A stretch of DNA of 64,000 bases from Streptomyces sp. NBC_01723 (GTDB taxonomy: Bacteria; Actinomycetota; Actinomycetes; Streptomycetales; Streptomycetaceae): NCBI RefSeq assembly GCF_036246005.1, contig NZ_CP109171.1:2654001-2718000 (forward strand), in the 5' to 3' direction. Position 1 is the first letter of the stretch. Each line of letters starts with the position of its first letter. Shown in pieces: positions 1-10,036 of this stretch. The notes beneath the pieces were generated by a model that worked only from the letters and a program-made list of their open reading frames with translations, was not told the origin of the DNA and searched no databases. Both the position numbers and the translations under genes were made by a program.

Positions 1-644
1 CGCCGCGTCGTGTCGGAGGAGCGACACAGTTCCTCGGCGTCCTGCTGTGCGCCGACTGCAAAACGAACATGACCGTGCAGATCACGAACAACACGCACGG
101 GACGTACCAGTACCTGCGGTGCCGCAACTGCAAGAGCGGCGGGCTGGGAGCGCCCAACCCCGAGCGGGTCTACGAGCGCCTGGTGCAGGACGTACTCAAG
201 GTCCTCGGAGACTTCCCCGTGCAGGTCCGCCAGTACGCCGAGGGTGCTGAGGCCCGCAAGGAGATCAAGCGCCTTCAAGAGACCATCGCGCTGTACATGA
301 AGGACCTCGAACCCGGCGGTCGGTACACGAAGACGCGGTTCACGAAGGAGCAGGCGGAAGCGACGTTGGACAAGCTCATCAGTGAGCTCGAAGCGATCGA
401 CCCCGAGACGGCGAAGGATCGATGGGTCAACGTCCACGGCGGCAAGACGTTCCGTGAGCACTGGCAGGAAGGCGGTATGGAAGCCATGTCCGCGGACCTG
501 TACCGGGTCGGGATCCGCTGCGAGGTGACCCGCACGAAGGTACCGAAGGTCCGAGCCCCGAAGGTGCACCTCCGCCTACTGATCCCGAAGGACGTACGCG
601 AGCGACTCGTGATCCGAGAGGACGACTTCGCGCAAGCCTTCTGA
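1..644 (+). CDS. Large serine recombinase (integrase), C-terminal part only
   Basis: The reading frame is already open at the window's left edge (frame 3), so the catalytic N-terminal domain lies outside. The visible part starts in the recombinase zinc beta-ribbon: CADC near the start and CRNC about 25 residues later give the two Cys pairs. A long charged helical stretch (KEIKRLQE...) follows, consistent with the coiled-coil region, and then a basic C-terminus. Enzymes of this family integrate and excise phages or integrative elements by site-specific recombination. A hairpin terminator follows the stop closely. Its position next to conserved chromosomal genes marks the edge of an integrated element. 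Family assignment is firm; which element it belongs to is unknown. Confidence 0.85.
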   Translation, partial: PRRVGGATQFLGVLLCADCKTNMTVQITNNTHGTYQYLRCRNCKSGGLGAPNPERVYERLVQDVLKVLGDFPVQVRQYAEGAEARKEIKRLQETIALYMKDLEPGGRYTKTRFTKEQAEATLDKLISELEAIDPETAKDRWVNVHGGKTFREHWQEGGMEAMSADLYRVGIRCEVTRTKVPKVRAPKVHLRLLIPKDVRERLVIREDDFAQAF

Positions 645-661
645 TCCGGCCCGCACAGGAG

Positions 662-697
662 AAAGCCGCCTTCCGAACATCTGAGGGAGGCGGCTTC
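662..697 (+). terminator. Terminator of the integrase gene
   Basis: An inverted repeat, AAGCCGCC...GGCGGCTT with extra pairing toward the loop, lies about 20 bp after the integrase stop and is followed by a short T-rich stretch. It would end transcription of the recombinase gene. Confidence 0.6.
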
Positions 698-834
698 GTC
701 GATTGCTCGAACCATGCAGGTCCTGGCCAGCGCGGCGAGGACCGCACGCACAGCAACGCTTCAAGCGCTGAACACTTCGCGAAGAACCCGCTGCAGGCGG
801 TCGCGAGCCGGCAACAACAACGACGAAAGGCGGA

Positions 835-1623
835 TCAGCGCACCTGCTCAGCCGCGCCTCGCGCCTGGTCGCGGCTGGCGACCACCAGGTATCCATCGGT
901 CTCGGGGTCGAAGGTGGTGGACTGCACCGTGAGCCCGACGCTCCGCAACTGCGCCACGAGGTCCTCGTACCGGTAGGGCCAGATGGACAACCGCTCCGAG
1001 CTGGCTCGCACTGCCCCGTCCGGCTCGATCTGGGCAACCACGATCTCGAGGAAGTGTTCCTGCTCCCAGCGCTGCTCGATCTGCCAGTAGTAGCTGACGA
1101 CCGCATCGCGGCCGTGGCGGCGGATGAGTCGATCGCGGACGTCTACCCGTGAGCCGGCGGAGCGCACGAGCTCCCAGTTGCGTGAGTGAAGCACAAGGCG
1201 TCCGCCCGGATTCAGCAGCCGTGACATCGCTTGCAGTGCGGTCAGGCGCCCGGCTGCGCCCTCGGCGTGCCCGAGCGAGTTGCCGACGCAGAACACCAGA
1301 TCGAACGTGGAGTCCTCCAGGTGGTCGGGCAGTTCGTCCCAGCGCGCGCGGAGGGCTCGAAGCGAGACACCCTGCTCGTCGGCGGCCTTCGCGGTTCGGC
1401 GAACCATCCCATCGCTGGCGTCTGCGGCGACCACGTCAAGGCCAAGACTCGCGAGACCGACGGCGAGCTGGCCGGTTCCACACGCGCAGTCGAGGACGCG
1501 TGCGTTGGGCGGCAGTGAGCCCACGACATCGCTGCCGTAAACCGCGGCTGCCTTGGCGGGGGTCAGCCTGTCGTCCCCGATCAGCCACTCGTACACGTCG
1601 GAAAGCGCCCTATAACCGGCCAC
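835..1623 (-). CDS. Class I SAM-dependent methyltransferase
   Basis: The 262-aa protein carries motif I (VLDCACGTGQLAV, near residue 42), an acidic residue at the end of the next strand (VVAADAS) and a later GGRLVLHSRNW segment, which make up a Rossmann-fold methyltransferase of the glycine/sarcosine-N-methyltransferase-like group. The substrate cannot be read from the sequence. I chose the GTG at 1623 because GGAGG sits 8 nt upstream; an in-frame GTG at 1641 has no such site. It stands alone, pointing toward the integrase terminator, and may be cargo of the integrated element. Its third-position GC looks lower than in the core genes to the right. Confidence 0.75.
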   Translation of the reverse strand: MAGYRALSDVYEWLIGDDRLTPAKAAAVYGSDVVGSLPPNARVLDCACGTGQLAVGLASLGLDVVAADASDGMVRRTAKAADEQGVSLRALRARWDELPDHLEDSTFDLVFCVGNSLGHAEGAAGRLTALQAMSRLLNPGGRLVLHSRNWELVRSAGSRVDVRDRLIRRHGRDAVVSYYWQIEQRWEQEHFLEIVVAQIEPDGAVRASSERLSIWPYRYEDLVAQLRSVGLTVQSTTFDPETDGYLVVASRDQARGAAEQVR

Positions 1624-1963
1624 TGCGATAGCCTCCGCCACTCGACGAACGCGGGCCAGACCTCGCCTGCGATTCGGACCTTGTGCCTCGCACCGTGCCG
1701 GGCCGTATCAGCGAGGCATTGAGCAGGACCCAACCACTTCCGACCGCTGAGACTCCACCGGATTTCGTGGGAAAACTGATTGCCCAAACGCCGCGCTTGG
1801 ATGAAAGACCGCCAGCGACCGCCTCCACAGCCACTGTCCGTCGGTCGTGTTCCGACGTCGGAGACGTGGCCGGCGTGCGCTTCGATGTCTCCCTTACCGC
1901 GGGAACTTTCACCAGTTCGGTGATCACAAGGCGACTTTCGCCTTGCTCCCGTTCAGGAGCTTG
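1624..1963. other. Gene-poor spacer at the element boundary
   Basis: No convincing coding region is seen between the methyltransferase start and the next small ORF. Short ORFs on both strands have poor codon bias and no ribosome-binding sites. A perfect 7-bp hairpin (AAGGCGA-ctt-TCGCCTT, 1928-1944) lies just upstream of the following small gene. The chromosome/element junction (an att site) could be here or in the downstream spacer, but without the other end of the element it cannot be recognised. Confidence 0.4.
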
Positions 1964-2218
1964 ATGCCGCGACGATCAGAGGGTGACCGAAGATTGGTGG
2001 AGCGGCACCAGATCAGCGGGAACATCGCTGCCGAGCTCCGAAAAATCGACGTGCTGCTCACCGGTATGAGTGGCTACGAGCAGGCCAGCCGATGGACACG
2101 GGATGCACTGGCCGGCGACGCCGAGTGGAGCCGGGCCCGGCTACTCGCGCGCCATGTCCTGACTGAGTTGACTGGCGCTTGGGAACACCCGCTACCGCCC
2201 GTCCACGCGATCCGCTGA
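1964..2218 (+). CDS. Hypothetical 84-aa helical protein
   Basis: A small ORF starts at an ATG preceded by AGGAG (1955-1959, 4-nt spacing). The product is predicted largely alpha-helical, with stretches such as AAELRKIDVLLTGM and SRARLLARHVLTELTG, and ends WEHPLPPVHAIR. I do not recognise the family. The ribosome-binding site and the plausible amphipathic helices favour a real gene. Its place between element DNA and core genes, and its modest codon bias, suggest accessory DNA. A longer frame from 1847 adds an Arg-rich N-terminus that looks non-coding. Confidence 0.45.
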   Translation: MPRRSEGDRRLVERHQISGNIAAELRKIDVLLTGMSGYEQASRWTRDALAGDAEWSRARLLARHVLTELTGAWEHPLPPVHAIR

Positions 2219-2257
2219 CGCCACTGCCCTGAGGTCGCCGCGAGCGCTCTTCGTCTC

Positions 2258-2440
2258 TCAAACCCATTCCACGTTCGACGAAACGCCCGAGGGGGCACCG
2301 GGCGGCGGCAGCGGCGTCCTCAGAGCCTTCTTCGCCGGTTGCCGATCCCTTTGCAAGCCGAGCGAGGTCAGCACCGCCACCACATTCGACTCTGTGACGT
2401 CAGCCACAGCGTCAGCGATGCGGTGGAGCGGATCGCTCAT
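2258..2440 (-). CDS. Possible 60-aa hypothetical protein
   Basis: A short minus-strand ORF begins 22 bp from the end of the radical-SAM gene, with a G-rich run upstream of its ATG. The N-terminal 35 residues (MSDPLHRIADAVADVTESN...) look like a plausible helix, while the C-terminal third is Pro/Gly-rich. No family is recognised. It may be a true small gene, or the tail of a gene cut by the insertion of the neighbouring element. Confidence 0.2.
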   Translation of the reverse strand: MSDPLHRIADAVADVTESNVVAVLTSLGLQRDRQPAKKALRTPLPPPGAPSGVSSNVEWV

Positions 2441-2462
2441 CCCACAGCCCCGTTTCCGCTGG

Positions 2463-4412
<1,950 letters not shown>

Positions 4413-4438
4413 CTCACGGAACCTTCGTGTGCTGACAA

Positions 4439-4477
4439 GGGGGACCATCCAGCCTAACCCGGCGAAGATGGTCCCCC
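4439..4477 (-). terminator. Hairpin ending the mre/rodA operon
   Basis: A 10-bp perfect stem (GGGGGACCAT/ATGGTCCCCC) with a 19-nt loop lies between the rodA stop and the start of the radical-SAM gene. It likely terminates or attenuates transcription of the wall-elongation cluster. Confidence 0.55.
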
Positions 4478-4497
4478 GTACCGTCCACGGCCCCCGC

Positions 4498-5697
4498 TCA
4501 GGCCGACATGGGTCTCTGCACCGTGATCGACTGGAGCAGCCCGACCGCCATCCACACGGCGAACATGGACGAGCCGCCGTAGGAGACGAAGGGCAGGGGC
4601 AGACCGGTGACCGGCATGATGCCGAGCGTCATGCCGATGTTCTCGAAGGTCTGGAAGGCGAACCAGGCGATGACCCCGGCGGCGACGACCGTGCCGTACA
4701 GGTCGGGGGTGGAGCGGGCGATCTTGCAGGCGCGCCAGAGGATCACACCGAGCAGGGCGATGATCAGGCCCGCGCCGAGGAAGCCCAGCTCCTCGCCGGC
4801 GACCGTGAAGACGAAGTCGGTCTGCTGTTCCGGTACGAACCTGCCGGTGGTCTGGGAGCCCTCGAAGAGGCCGGAGCCGGTCAGTCCGCCGGAGCCGATC
4901 GCGATGCGCGCCTGGTTGGTGTTGTAGCCGACGCCGGCCGGGTCGAGGGCCGGGTTGGCGAAGGCGGCGAAGCGGGCGATCTGGTAGTCGTCCAGGATGC
5001 CGAGCTGCCACACGGCGAGCGCCCCCGCCGTGCCGGCGCCCAGCAGTCCGAAGACCCAGCGGTTGCTGGCCCCGGAGGCGAGCAGGATGCCCAGCACGAT
5101 GATGACCATGACCATGACCGACCCGAGGTCGGGCATGAGCATCACGATCAGCATGGGCACGGTGGCCAGGCCCAGGGCCTGGAGCACGGTCCGGTGGTCC
5201 GGGTGCTGCCGGTCCCCCGCGTCGACGCGGGTGGCCAGCAGCATCGCCATGCCGAGGATGATCGTGAGCTTCACGAACTCCGAGGGCTGGAGGGAGAAGC
5301 CGCCGGGGAGCTTGATCCAGGAGTGGGCGCCGTTGATGGTCGAGCCGAGCGGGGTGAGCACCAGCAGGATCAGGAAGACGGAGGCGCCGTACAGGACCGG
5401 CACGGCGGTGCGCAGGGCGCGGTGGCCGAGCCAGACGATGCCGACCATGAGGGCGAGCCCGATGCCGGTGTTCAGGAGGTGGCGGGTCAGGAAGTAGTAC
5501 GGGTCGCCCTGGTTGAGCTCGGTGCGGTTGCGGGTCGCGGAGTAGACCAGCAGCGAGCCCAGCAGCGACAGCCCGACGGATGCCAGCAGTATCGGCCAGT
5601 CGAGCCGCCGGGCCATGGAGTCCCGGGCGAAGAGCCGGGTCCAGCCCGCCTTCTCGGGGCCGTACCCGGAGACATGGAAGCTGTTGGCACCGGTCAT
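4498..5697 (-). CDS. rodA: SEDS peptidoglycan glycosyltransferase RodA
   Basis: The 399-aa polytopic protein has about ten hydrophobic segments and SEDS signatures: the conserved extracellular loop around SWIKLPGGFSLQPSEFVKL, and the C-terminal TGLPLPFVSYGGSSM. RodA polymerises lipid II into glycan strands and works with a class B PBP. It overlaps the upstream mrdA gene by 4 bp (ATGA), so the two are translationally coupled, as expected for a RodA-PBP2 pair. The gene is the last of the mreBCD-mrdA-rodA cluster; in S. coelicolor the equivalent gene has been called sfr (recalled). FtsW is the nearest alternative, but the mre context argues for RodA. Confidence 0.95.
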   Translation of the reverse strand: MTGANSFHVSGYGPEKAGWTRLFARDSMARRLDWPILLASVGLSLLGSLLVYSATRNRTELNQGDPYYFLTRHLLNTGIGLALMVGIVWLGHRALRTAVPVLYGASVFLILLVLTPLGSTINGAHSWIKLPGGFSLQPSEFVKLTIILGMAMLLATRVDAGDRQHPDHRTVLQALGLATVPMLIVMLMPDLGSVMVMVIIVLGILLASGASNRWVFGLLGAGTAGALAVWQLGILDDYQIARFAAFANPALDPAGVGYNTNQARIAIGSGGLTGSGLFEGSQTTGRFVPEQQTDFVFTVAGEELGFLGAGLIIALLGVILWRACKIARSTPDLYGTVVAAGVIAWFAFQTFENIGMTLGIMPVTGLPLPFVSYGGSSMFAVWMAVGLLQSITVQRPMSA

Positions 5698-7985
5698 GTG
5701 CGTGCCCTCCGGCTTCCGTGTCCGCCGCCGGTGGAGCGCCTGCCCGGGCCGCCGCGCCGTCGGCGGCGCCTGGTGTCGCGGTTCTCGGTGTTCTGGGTCG
5801 GCGGGGTGGCGCCCTGCTGCTGCTCTTCGACGGGCGCGTACTCCTCCTCGGGGGAGAGCTTCTCGTCGGGCTGGAGGTCCTTGACGACGTCCCTGGGCAT
5901 CTTCGGGGCCGGGATGGTCCCGTCTGCCTTGATCGTCGGGAGCTTCGCCTGCGGCTGGGGCAGCAGCGCCTTCTTCTTGTCGATCGCGCCGTCGTCCGAG
6001 ACGCCGTACAGGGCGTCGTAGATGTTGCGGACGGCGGGACCGGAGGCGCCGGATCCCGTACCACCCTGGGAGATCGTCATGACGATCGAGTAGTCCTTGG
6101 TGTACGTCGCGAACCAGGACGTGGTCTGCTTGCCGTGGACTTCGGCGGTGCCGGTCTTGGCGTGCATCGGGATCTCGTCCTGCGGCCAGCCGCCGAACCG
6201 CCAGGCGGCGGTACCGCGGGTGGCGACGCCGGCGAGGGCGTCGTCCATCTTGGCCAGCGTGGTCTTGCTTATCGGCAGCTTGCCGTGCGACTCGGGTTCG
6301 ATCGCGCTGACCTGCTTGCCGTCGGGGCTGACGACCGCCTTGCCGATGCTCGGGTCGTAGAGGGTGCCGCCGTTGGCGATGGCCGCGTAGATGGTGGCCA
6401 TCTGGATGGGGGTGACGAGGGTGTCGCCCTGGCCGATGGAGTAGTTGATGGAGTCACCGGCGCGCAGCCTGTTGCCCTCGAGGCAGCCCTCGTAGGCGAG
6501 CTTCTCGACGTACGAGCCGTCCTTCTTGCCGGTCTTGCACCAGGCGTCCTTGTTGGCCTCCCAGTAGTCCTTCTTCCACTGCCGGTCGGGGACGCGGCCG
6601 GTGACCTCGTTGGGGAGGTCGATGCCGGTCTCCTCGCCGAGGCCGAACTGGTGGGCGGCCTTGTAGAAGAAGTCGTTGGGGTCCTTGGGCTTCGCGCCGC
6701 CGTCCTTCTTCCACTCCTCGTGTGCCAGGCGGTAGAAGACGGTGTCGCAGGACAGCTCCAGGGCGCGGCCGAGGCTGATCGGGCCGTAGCTGGCCGACTC
6801 GAAGTTCTTGAAGACCTGGCCGCCGAGGTTGTAGGCGCTGGAGCAGTCGTACCTGCCGTCGAAGTCGTAGCCGGCCTCCACGGCGGCGGCCGAGGAGACC
6901 ACCTTGAAGATGGAGCCCGGGGCCGCCTGGCCCTGGGTGGCGCGGTTGAGCAGCGGGTAGTTGGAGTCCTTGCCGGTGAGCCGCTTGTAGTCCTTGGCGG
7001 AGATGCCGCCGACCCAGGCGTTCGGGTCGTAGTCGGGGTTGGAGGCCATGGCGACCACGCGGCCGGTCTTGGCCTCCATCACCACGACCGCGCCGGCGTC
7101 GGCCTCGTAGAGCCGGTTGGTGTTGCGGTCCATCTCCTTGCGGGCGGCCTTCATGGCCTCGTTCAGCTCGTACTCGGCGACCCGCTGGACCCGCGAGTCG
7201 ATGCTGGTGACGAGGTTGGAGCCGGGGGTGCCCGAGTCGGACTCGGCCTCGCCGATGACGCGGCCGAGGTTGTCGACCTCGTAGCGGGTGACGCCGGCCT
7301 TGCCGCGCAGCGCCTTGTCGTACTGGCGTTCCAGGCCGGAGCGGCCGACCTGGTCGGAGCGGAGGAAGGGCGAGTCGGTGTCCTGGGCCTTCTGCAGTTC
7401 CTCGTCGGTGACCGGCGAGAGGTAGCCGAGGACCTGGGCGGTGTTGGACTTGCCGGGGGCGGCGTAGCGGCGTACGGCCATGGGCTCGGCGGTGATGCCG
7501 GGGAAGTCCTCGGCGCGCTCGCGGATCTGGAGGGCCTGCTTGACGGTGGCCTCGTCGGTGACGGGGATCGGCTGGTAGGGCGAGCCGTTCCAGCAGGGCT
7601 GCGGGGTCTCGGCGTCGCAGAGCCGGACCTTGTCGATGACGTCCTGGGGCTTCATGCCGAGGACGCCGGCGAGCTTGGTGAGGACCGCCTTGCCGTCGTC
7701 CTTCATCTTCAGCAGGTCGGTGCGGGAGGCGGAGACCACGAGCCGGGTCTCGTTGTCGGCGAGTGGCACGCCGCGGGCGTCCAGGATCGAGCCGCGGGTG
7801 GCGGGCTGGACGACCTGCTGGACGTGGTTGCCGGACGCCTCCTCGGCGTACTCGTCGCCCTGCCGGATCTGGAGGTACCAGAGCCGGCCGCCGAGGGTGG
7901 CGAGGAGGGAGAGGACGAGGATCTGGATGACGACGAGCCGGGTCTGGACGCGTGTGCTGCGGCCGGTCTCTGGAATGTTAGTCAT
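5694..7985 (-). CDS. mrdA: Penicillin-binding protein 2 (class B transpeptidase)
   Basis: The 763-aa protein has one N-terminal membrane segment (about residues 15-35), a PBP dimerisation domain and a transpeptidase domain. The transpeptidase motifs are SIFK (358-361, nucleophile S358), SCD (412-414) and KTG (610-612). It cross-links peptidoglycan made by RodA during lateral growth or sporulation. The C-terminus is an unusual tail: an acidic/Gln/Pro stretch followed by an Arg run and an RRxG-rich end, which is absent from E. coli PBP2 and may bind wall or membrane. mreD lies about 110 bp upstream and rodA overlaps downstream. Confidence 0.95.
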   Translation of the reverse strand: MTNIPETGRSTRVQTRLVVIQILVLSLLATLGGRLWYLQIRQGDEYAEEASGNHVQQVVQPATRGSILDARGVPLADNETRLVVSASRTDLLKMKDDGKAVLTKLAGVLGMKPQDVIDKVRLCDAETPQPCWNGSPYQPIPVTDEATVKQALQIRERAEDFPGITAEPMAVRRYAAPGKSNTAQVLGYLSPVTDEELQKAQDTDSPFLRSDQVGRSGLERQYDKALRGKAGVTRYEVDNLGRVIGEAESDSGTPGSNLVTSIDSRVQRVAEYELNEAMKAARKEMDRNTNRLYEADAGAVVVMEAKTGRVVAMASNPDYDPNAWVGGISAKDYKRLTGKDSNYPLLNRATQGQAAPGSIFKVVSSAAAVEAGYDFDGRYDCSSAYNLGGQVFKNFESASYGPISLGRALELSCDTVFYRLAHEEWKKDGGAKPKDPNDFFYKAAHQFGLGEETGIDLPNEVTGRVPDRQWKKDYWEANKDAWCKTGKKDGSYVEKLAYEGCLEGNRLRAGDSINYSIGQGDTLVTPIQMATIYAAIANGGTLYDPSIGKAVVSPDGKQVSAIEPESHGKLPISKTTLAKMDDALAGVATRGTAAWRFGGWPQDEIPMHAKTGTAEVHGKQTTSWFATYTKDYSIVMTISQGGTGSGASGPAVRNIYDALYGVSDDGAIDKKKALLPQPQAKLPTIKADGTIPAPKMPRDVVKDLQPDEKLSPEEEYAPVEEQQQGATPPTQNTENRDTRRRRRRGGPGRRSTGGGHGSRRART

Positions 7986-8097
7986 GGGCGCAGCCCATTC
8001 GGTTGAGGGTGGTGGTGGGCGACGGGTGGGCGTTGGTCACTGGATTACTGCCTCCCCCTCGCGATGTGCTGGTGCCCTGTCTGCTGCCGCGTCGTGC

Positions 8098-8769
8098 TCA
8101 CAGCCGCTTGACCCCCTTGATGCGTCCGGCCCGGGCCACGCGTGCCCGCGCGGTCTTCATCCGCAGCCCGCCGCGCTGTCTGCCGATGCGCAGGCCGGTG
8201 CCGCCGGAGAGCCAGCCGGAGGAGATGTCGGGGCTCTGGGCGGCGGCGTTGGTGTCGGCCAGCGGGTCGTTGTCGGCGCGCCGGGCGAGCGCCATGACGC
8301 CGGGGACGACGAAGGGCGTGAGCAGCAGGTCGTACAGGGCCGCCGTGAACAGCAGGCTGGGCAGGCCGACGTGGCGGGCGGCGGTGTCGCCGACCAGGGC
8401 GCCGACGCCGGCGTAGAGCAGGGTGGTGCCGACGGCGGCGGCGACGACCACGACCATGGGACCGGTGGCCGACCTGAGCCGGCCGTTGTCCGGTTTGGCG
8501 AGTCCGGCGAGGTAGCCGATGACACAGAGCACCAGGGCGTAGCGTCCGGCCGCGTGGTCGGCGGGCGGGGCGAGGTCGGCGAGGAGTCCGGCGCCGAAGC
8601 CGACGAGGGCGCCGCCGACGTGGCCGTAGACCAGGGCGAGGCCGAGGACGGTGAGCAGCAGCAGGTCGGGGACGGCGCCGGGCAGGTGGAGGCGGGCGAG
8701 AACGCTGACCTGGATCACCAGGGCGACGACGACCAGGGCGACGGACAGCAGGATCCGGTTGACGCGCAT
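8098..8769 (-). CDS. mreD: Rod shape-determining membrane protein MreD
   Basis: The 223-aa polytopic protein has about five or six hydrophobic segments and the MreD-like N-terminus MRVNRILLSVALVVVALVIQ. It lies between mreC (13 bp upstream) and mrdA. MreD links the cytoskeletal MreB/MreC module to wall synthases. The C-terminal 60 residues are hydrophilic and basic, longer than in typical short MreD proteins. Assignment rests on both sequence character and operon position. Confidence 0.9.
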   Translation of the reverse strand: MRVNRILLSVALVVVALVIQVSVLARLHLPGAVPDLLLLTVLGLALVYGHVGGALVGFGAGLLADLAPPADHAAGRYALVLCVIGYLAGLAKPDNGRLRSATGPMVVVVAAAVGTTLLYAGVGALVGDTAARHVGLPSLLFTAALYDLLLTPFVVPGVMALARRADNDPLADTNAAAQSPDISSGWLSGGTGLRIGRQRGGLRMKTARARVARAGRIKGVKRL

Positions 8770-8782
8770 GGGGTGAGAACTC

Positions 8783-9835
8783 CTACTGCTCGGTCTGCTC
8801 GTTCTGCTCTGTCTGGTCGTTCTGCTGTGACTGCAGGTCCTGTTGCGACTGCTCGTCCTGCGACTGCTCGTCCTGTTGTGACTGCTCGTCCTGGCCGTTC
8901 TGCGTCTGGCCCTCGGGGTCGGCCCCGGCGGACGGGGTCGCGGTGACCGTCACCGTCGGGGTGGGCTTCGGCTTCGACTTCTCCGGCAGCACCGTGTCGC
9001 GCGGATCCTTCTGCGGCGCCTGGACGACGACGCCGATGATGTCGAGCTTGGTGAAGCTGACGAACGGCGTGACTTCGAGGATGCGGGTCAGATCGCCGCC
9101 GTTGGGGTCGACGCGGGAGACGGTGCCGACGGGCACGCCGGGCACGAAGGGCTTGTCGGCCTGGGAGCCGAAGGTGACCAGCCGGTCGCCCTTCTTGACG
9201 TCGGCCTTCCCGTTGAGGAGTTCGACCCGCAGCGGGCGGCCGCCCTGTCCGGCGGCGAAGCCGAGCTCGTCGCCGGACTCCATCCGGGTGCCGACGGTGA
9301 AGTCCGGGTCGTTGGCGAGCAGCACGGTGGCGGTGTTCGGGCCGACGGTGGTGACGCGTCCGACGAGGCCGTCGCCGTTGAGGACGGTCATGTCGCGCTT
9401 GATGCCGTCATTGGCACCGACGTCGATGGTGATGGTCCACGAGAAGCCCTGGGCGGCTCCTATGGCGATGACCTGGGCGCCCTTGATCCCGTACTGTCCG
9501 GCGCCGGCCAGTCCGAGCATCTTGTCGAACTGCTGGAGCCGGCTGCGGCCGCGTTCGTCGCTGCCGAGTTTCGCCTTCAGGGCCGCGTTCTGCGTCTCCA
9601 GCTCGGCGAGGCGGTCGTGCCGGTCGCCGGAGTCGCGGATCGCGGAGACCGCGTTGCCCACCGGGTCGACCGCGGAGGAGACCCCGTTCTCGATCGGACC
9701 GAAGACGTTGGCCGCGGCCTGCCGGGCACCGTCGACCGGCGAGTCCTCCCCACCGCGGATGTCCACCGTGATCAGCGCGAACGCGACGGCGATCAGCAGT
9801 ACCAGGAGCAGCCGGCTCTCTTTCGTGTCCCTCAC
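8783..9835 (-). CDS. mreC: Rod shape-determining protein MreC
   Basis: The 350-aa protein has an N-terminal membrane anchor (LLLVLLIAVAFALITVDI), a coiled-coil stretch (HDRLAELETQNAALKAKL) and the MreC beta-barrel domain (around GAAQGFSWTITIDVG and GLVGRVTTVGPNTATVLL). It is extracytoplasmic and bridges MreB to wall-synthesis enzymes. The last ~40 residues are a low-complexity Gln/Glu/Asp/Ser tail built from units such as DEQSQQ, which is not part of the conserved fold. About 200 bp separate it from mreB, a gap holding a hairpin and an AT-rich stretch, so mreC may also have its own promoter. Confidence 0.93.
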   Translation of the reverse strand: MRDTKESRLLLVLLIAVAFALITVDIRGGEDSPVDGARQAAANVFGPIENGVSSAVDPVGNAVSAIRDSGDRHDRLAELETQNAALKAKLGSDERGRSRLQQFDKMLGLAGAGQYGIKGAQVIAIGAAQGFSWTITIDVGANDGIKRDMTVLNGDGLVGRVTTVGPNTATVLLANDPDFTVGTRMESGDELGFAAGQGGRPLRVELLNGKADVKKGDRLVTFGSQADKPFVPGVPVGTVSRVDPNGGDLTRILEVTPFVSFTKLDIIGVVVQAPQKDPRDTVLPEKSKPKPTPTVTVTATPSAGADPEGQTQNGQDEQSQQDEQSQDEQSQQDLQSQQNDQTEQNEQTEQ

Positions 9836-9986
9836 GTGCGGCGGCCGTGCCTTCCTCGTCGAAATTCGGGAATCCCGGAATTTACGTGGCGGTGTTCAGG
9901 AATTCAGCTGATTCGGTACTTCGCGGTACGTGCGGCGCATCGCGCGCTTCCCGTACGTCCGGTACTGGAACCCTCTATATCAACGA

Positions 9987-10022
9987 TCCGCCGCACGAGA
10001 GGAGATCGTCTCGTACGGCGGA
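9987..10022 (-). terminator. Hairpin between mreB and mreC
   Basis: A 14-bp stem with one mismatch (TCCGCCG.ACGAGA paired with TCTCGT.CGGCGGA) and an 8-nt loop sits about 15 bp after the mreB stop. It could terminate most mreB transcripts and lower expression of mreCD. Downstream on the minus strand there is an AT-rich stretch containing ATATAGAGGG that could serve as a secondary promoter. Confidence 0.5.
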
Positions 10023-10036
10023 ACCGAAGTGTTACG

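Noticed and set aside
5580..8006. Plus-strand open frame of about 808 codons opposite mrdA
   Set aside because: It is the antisense shadow of a convincing PBP2 gene and has no start signals.
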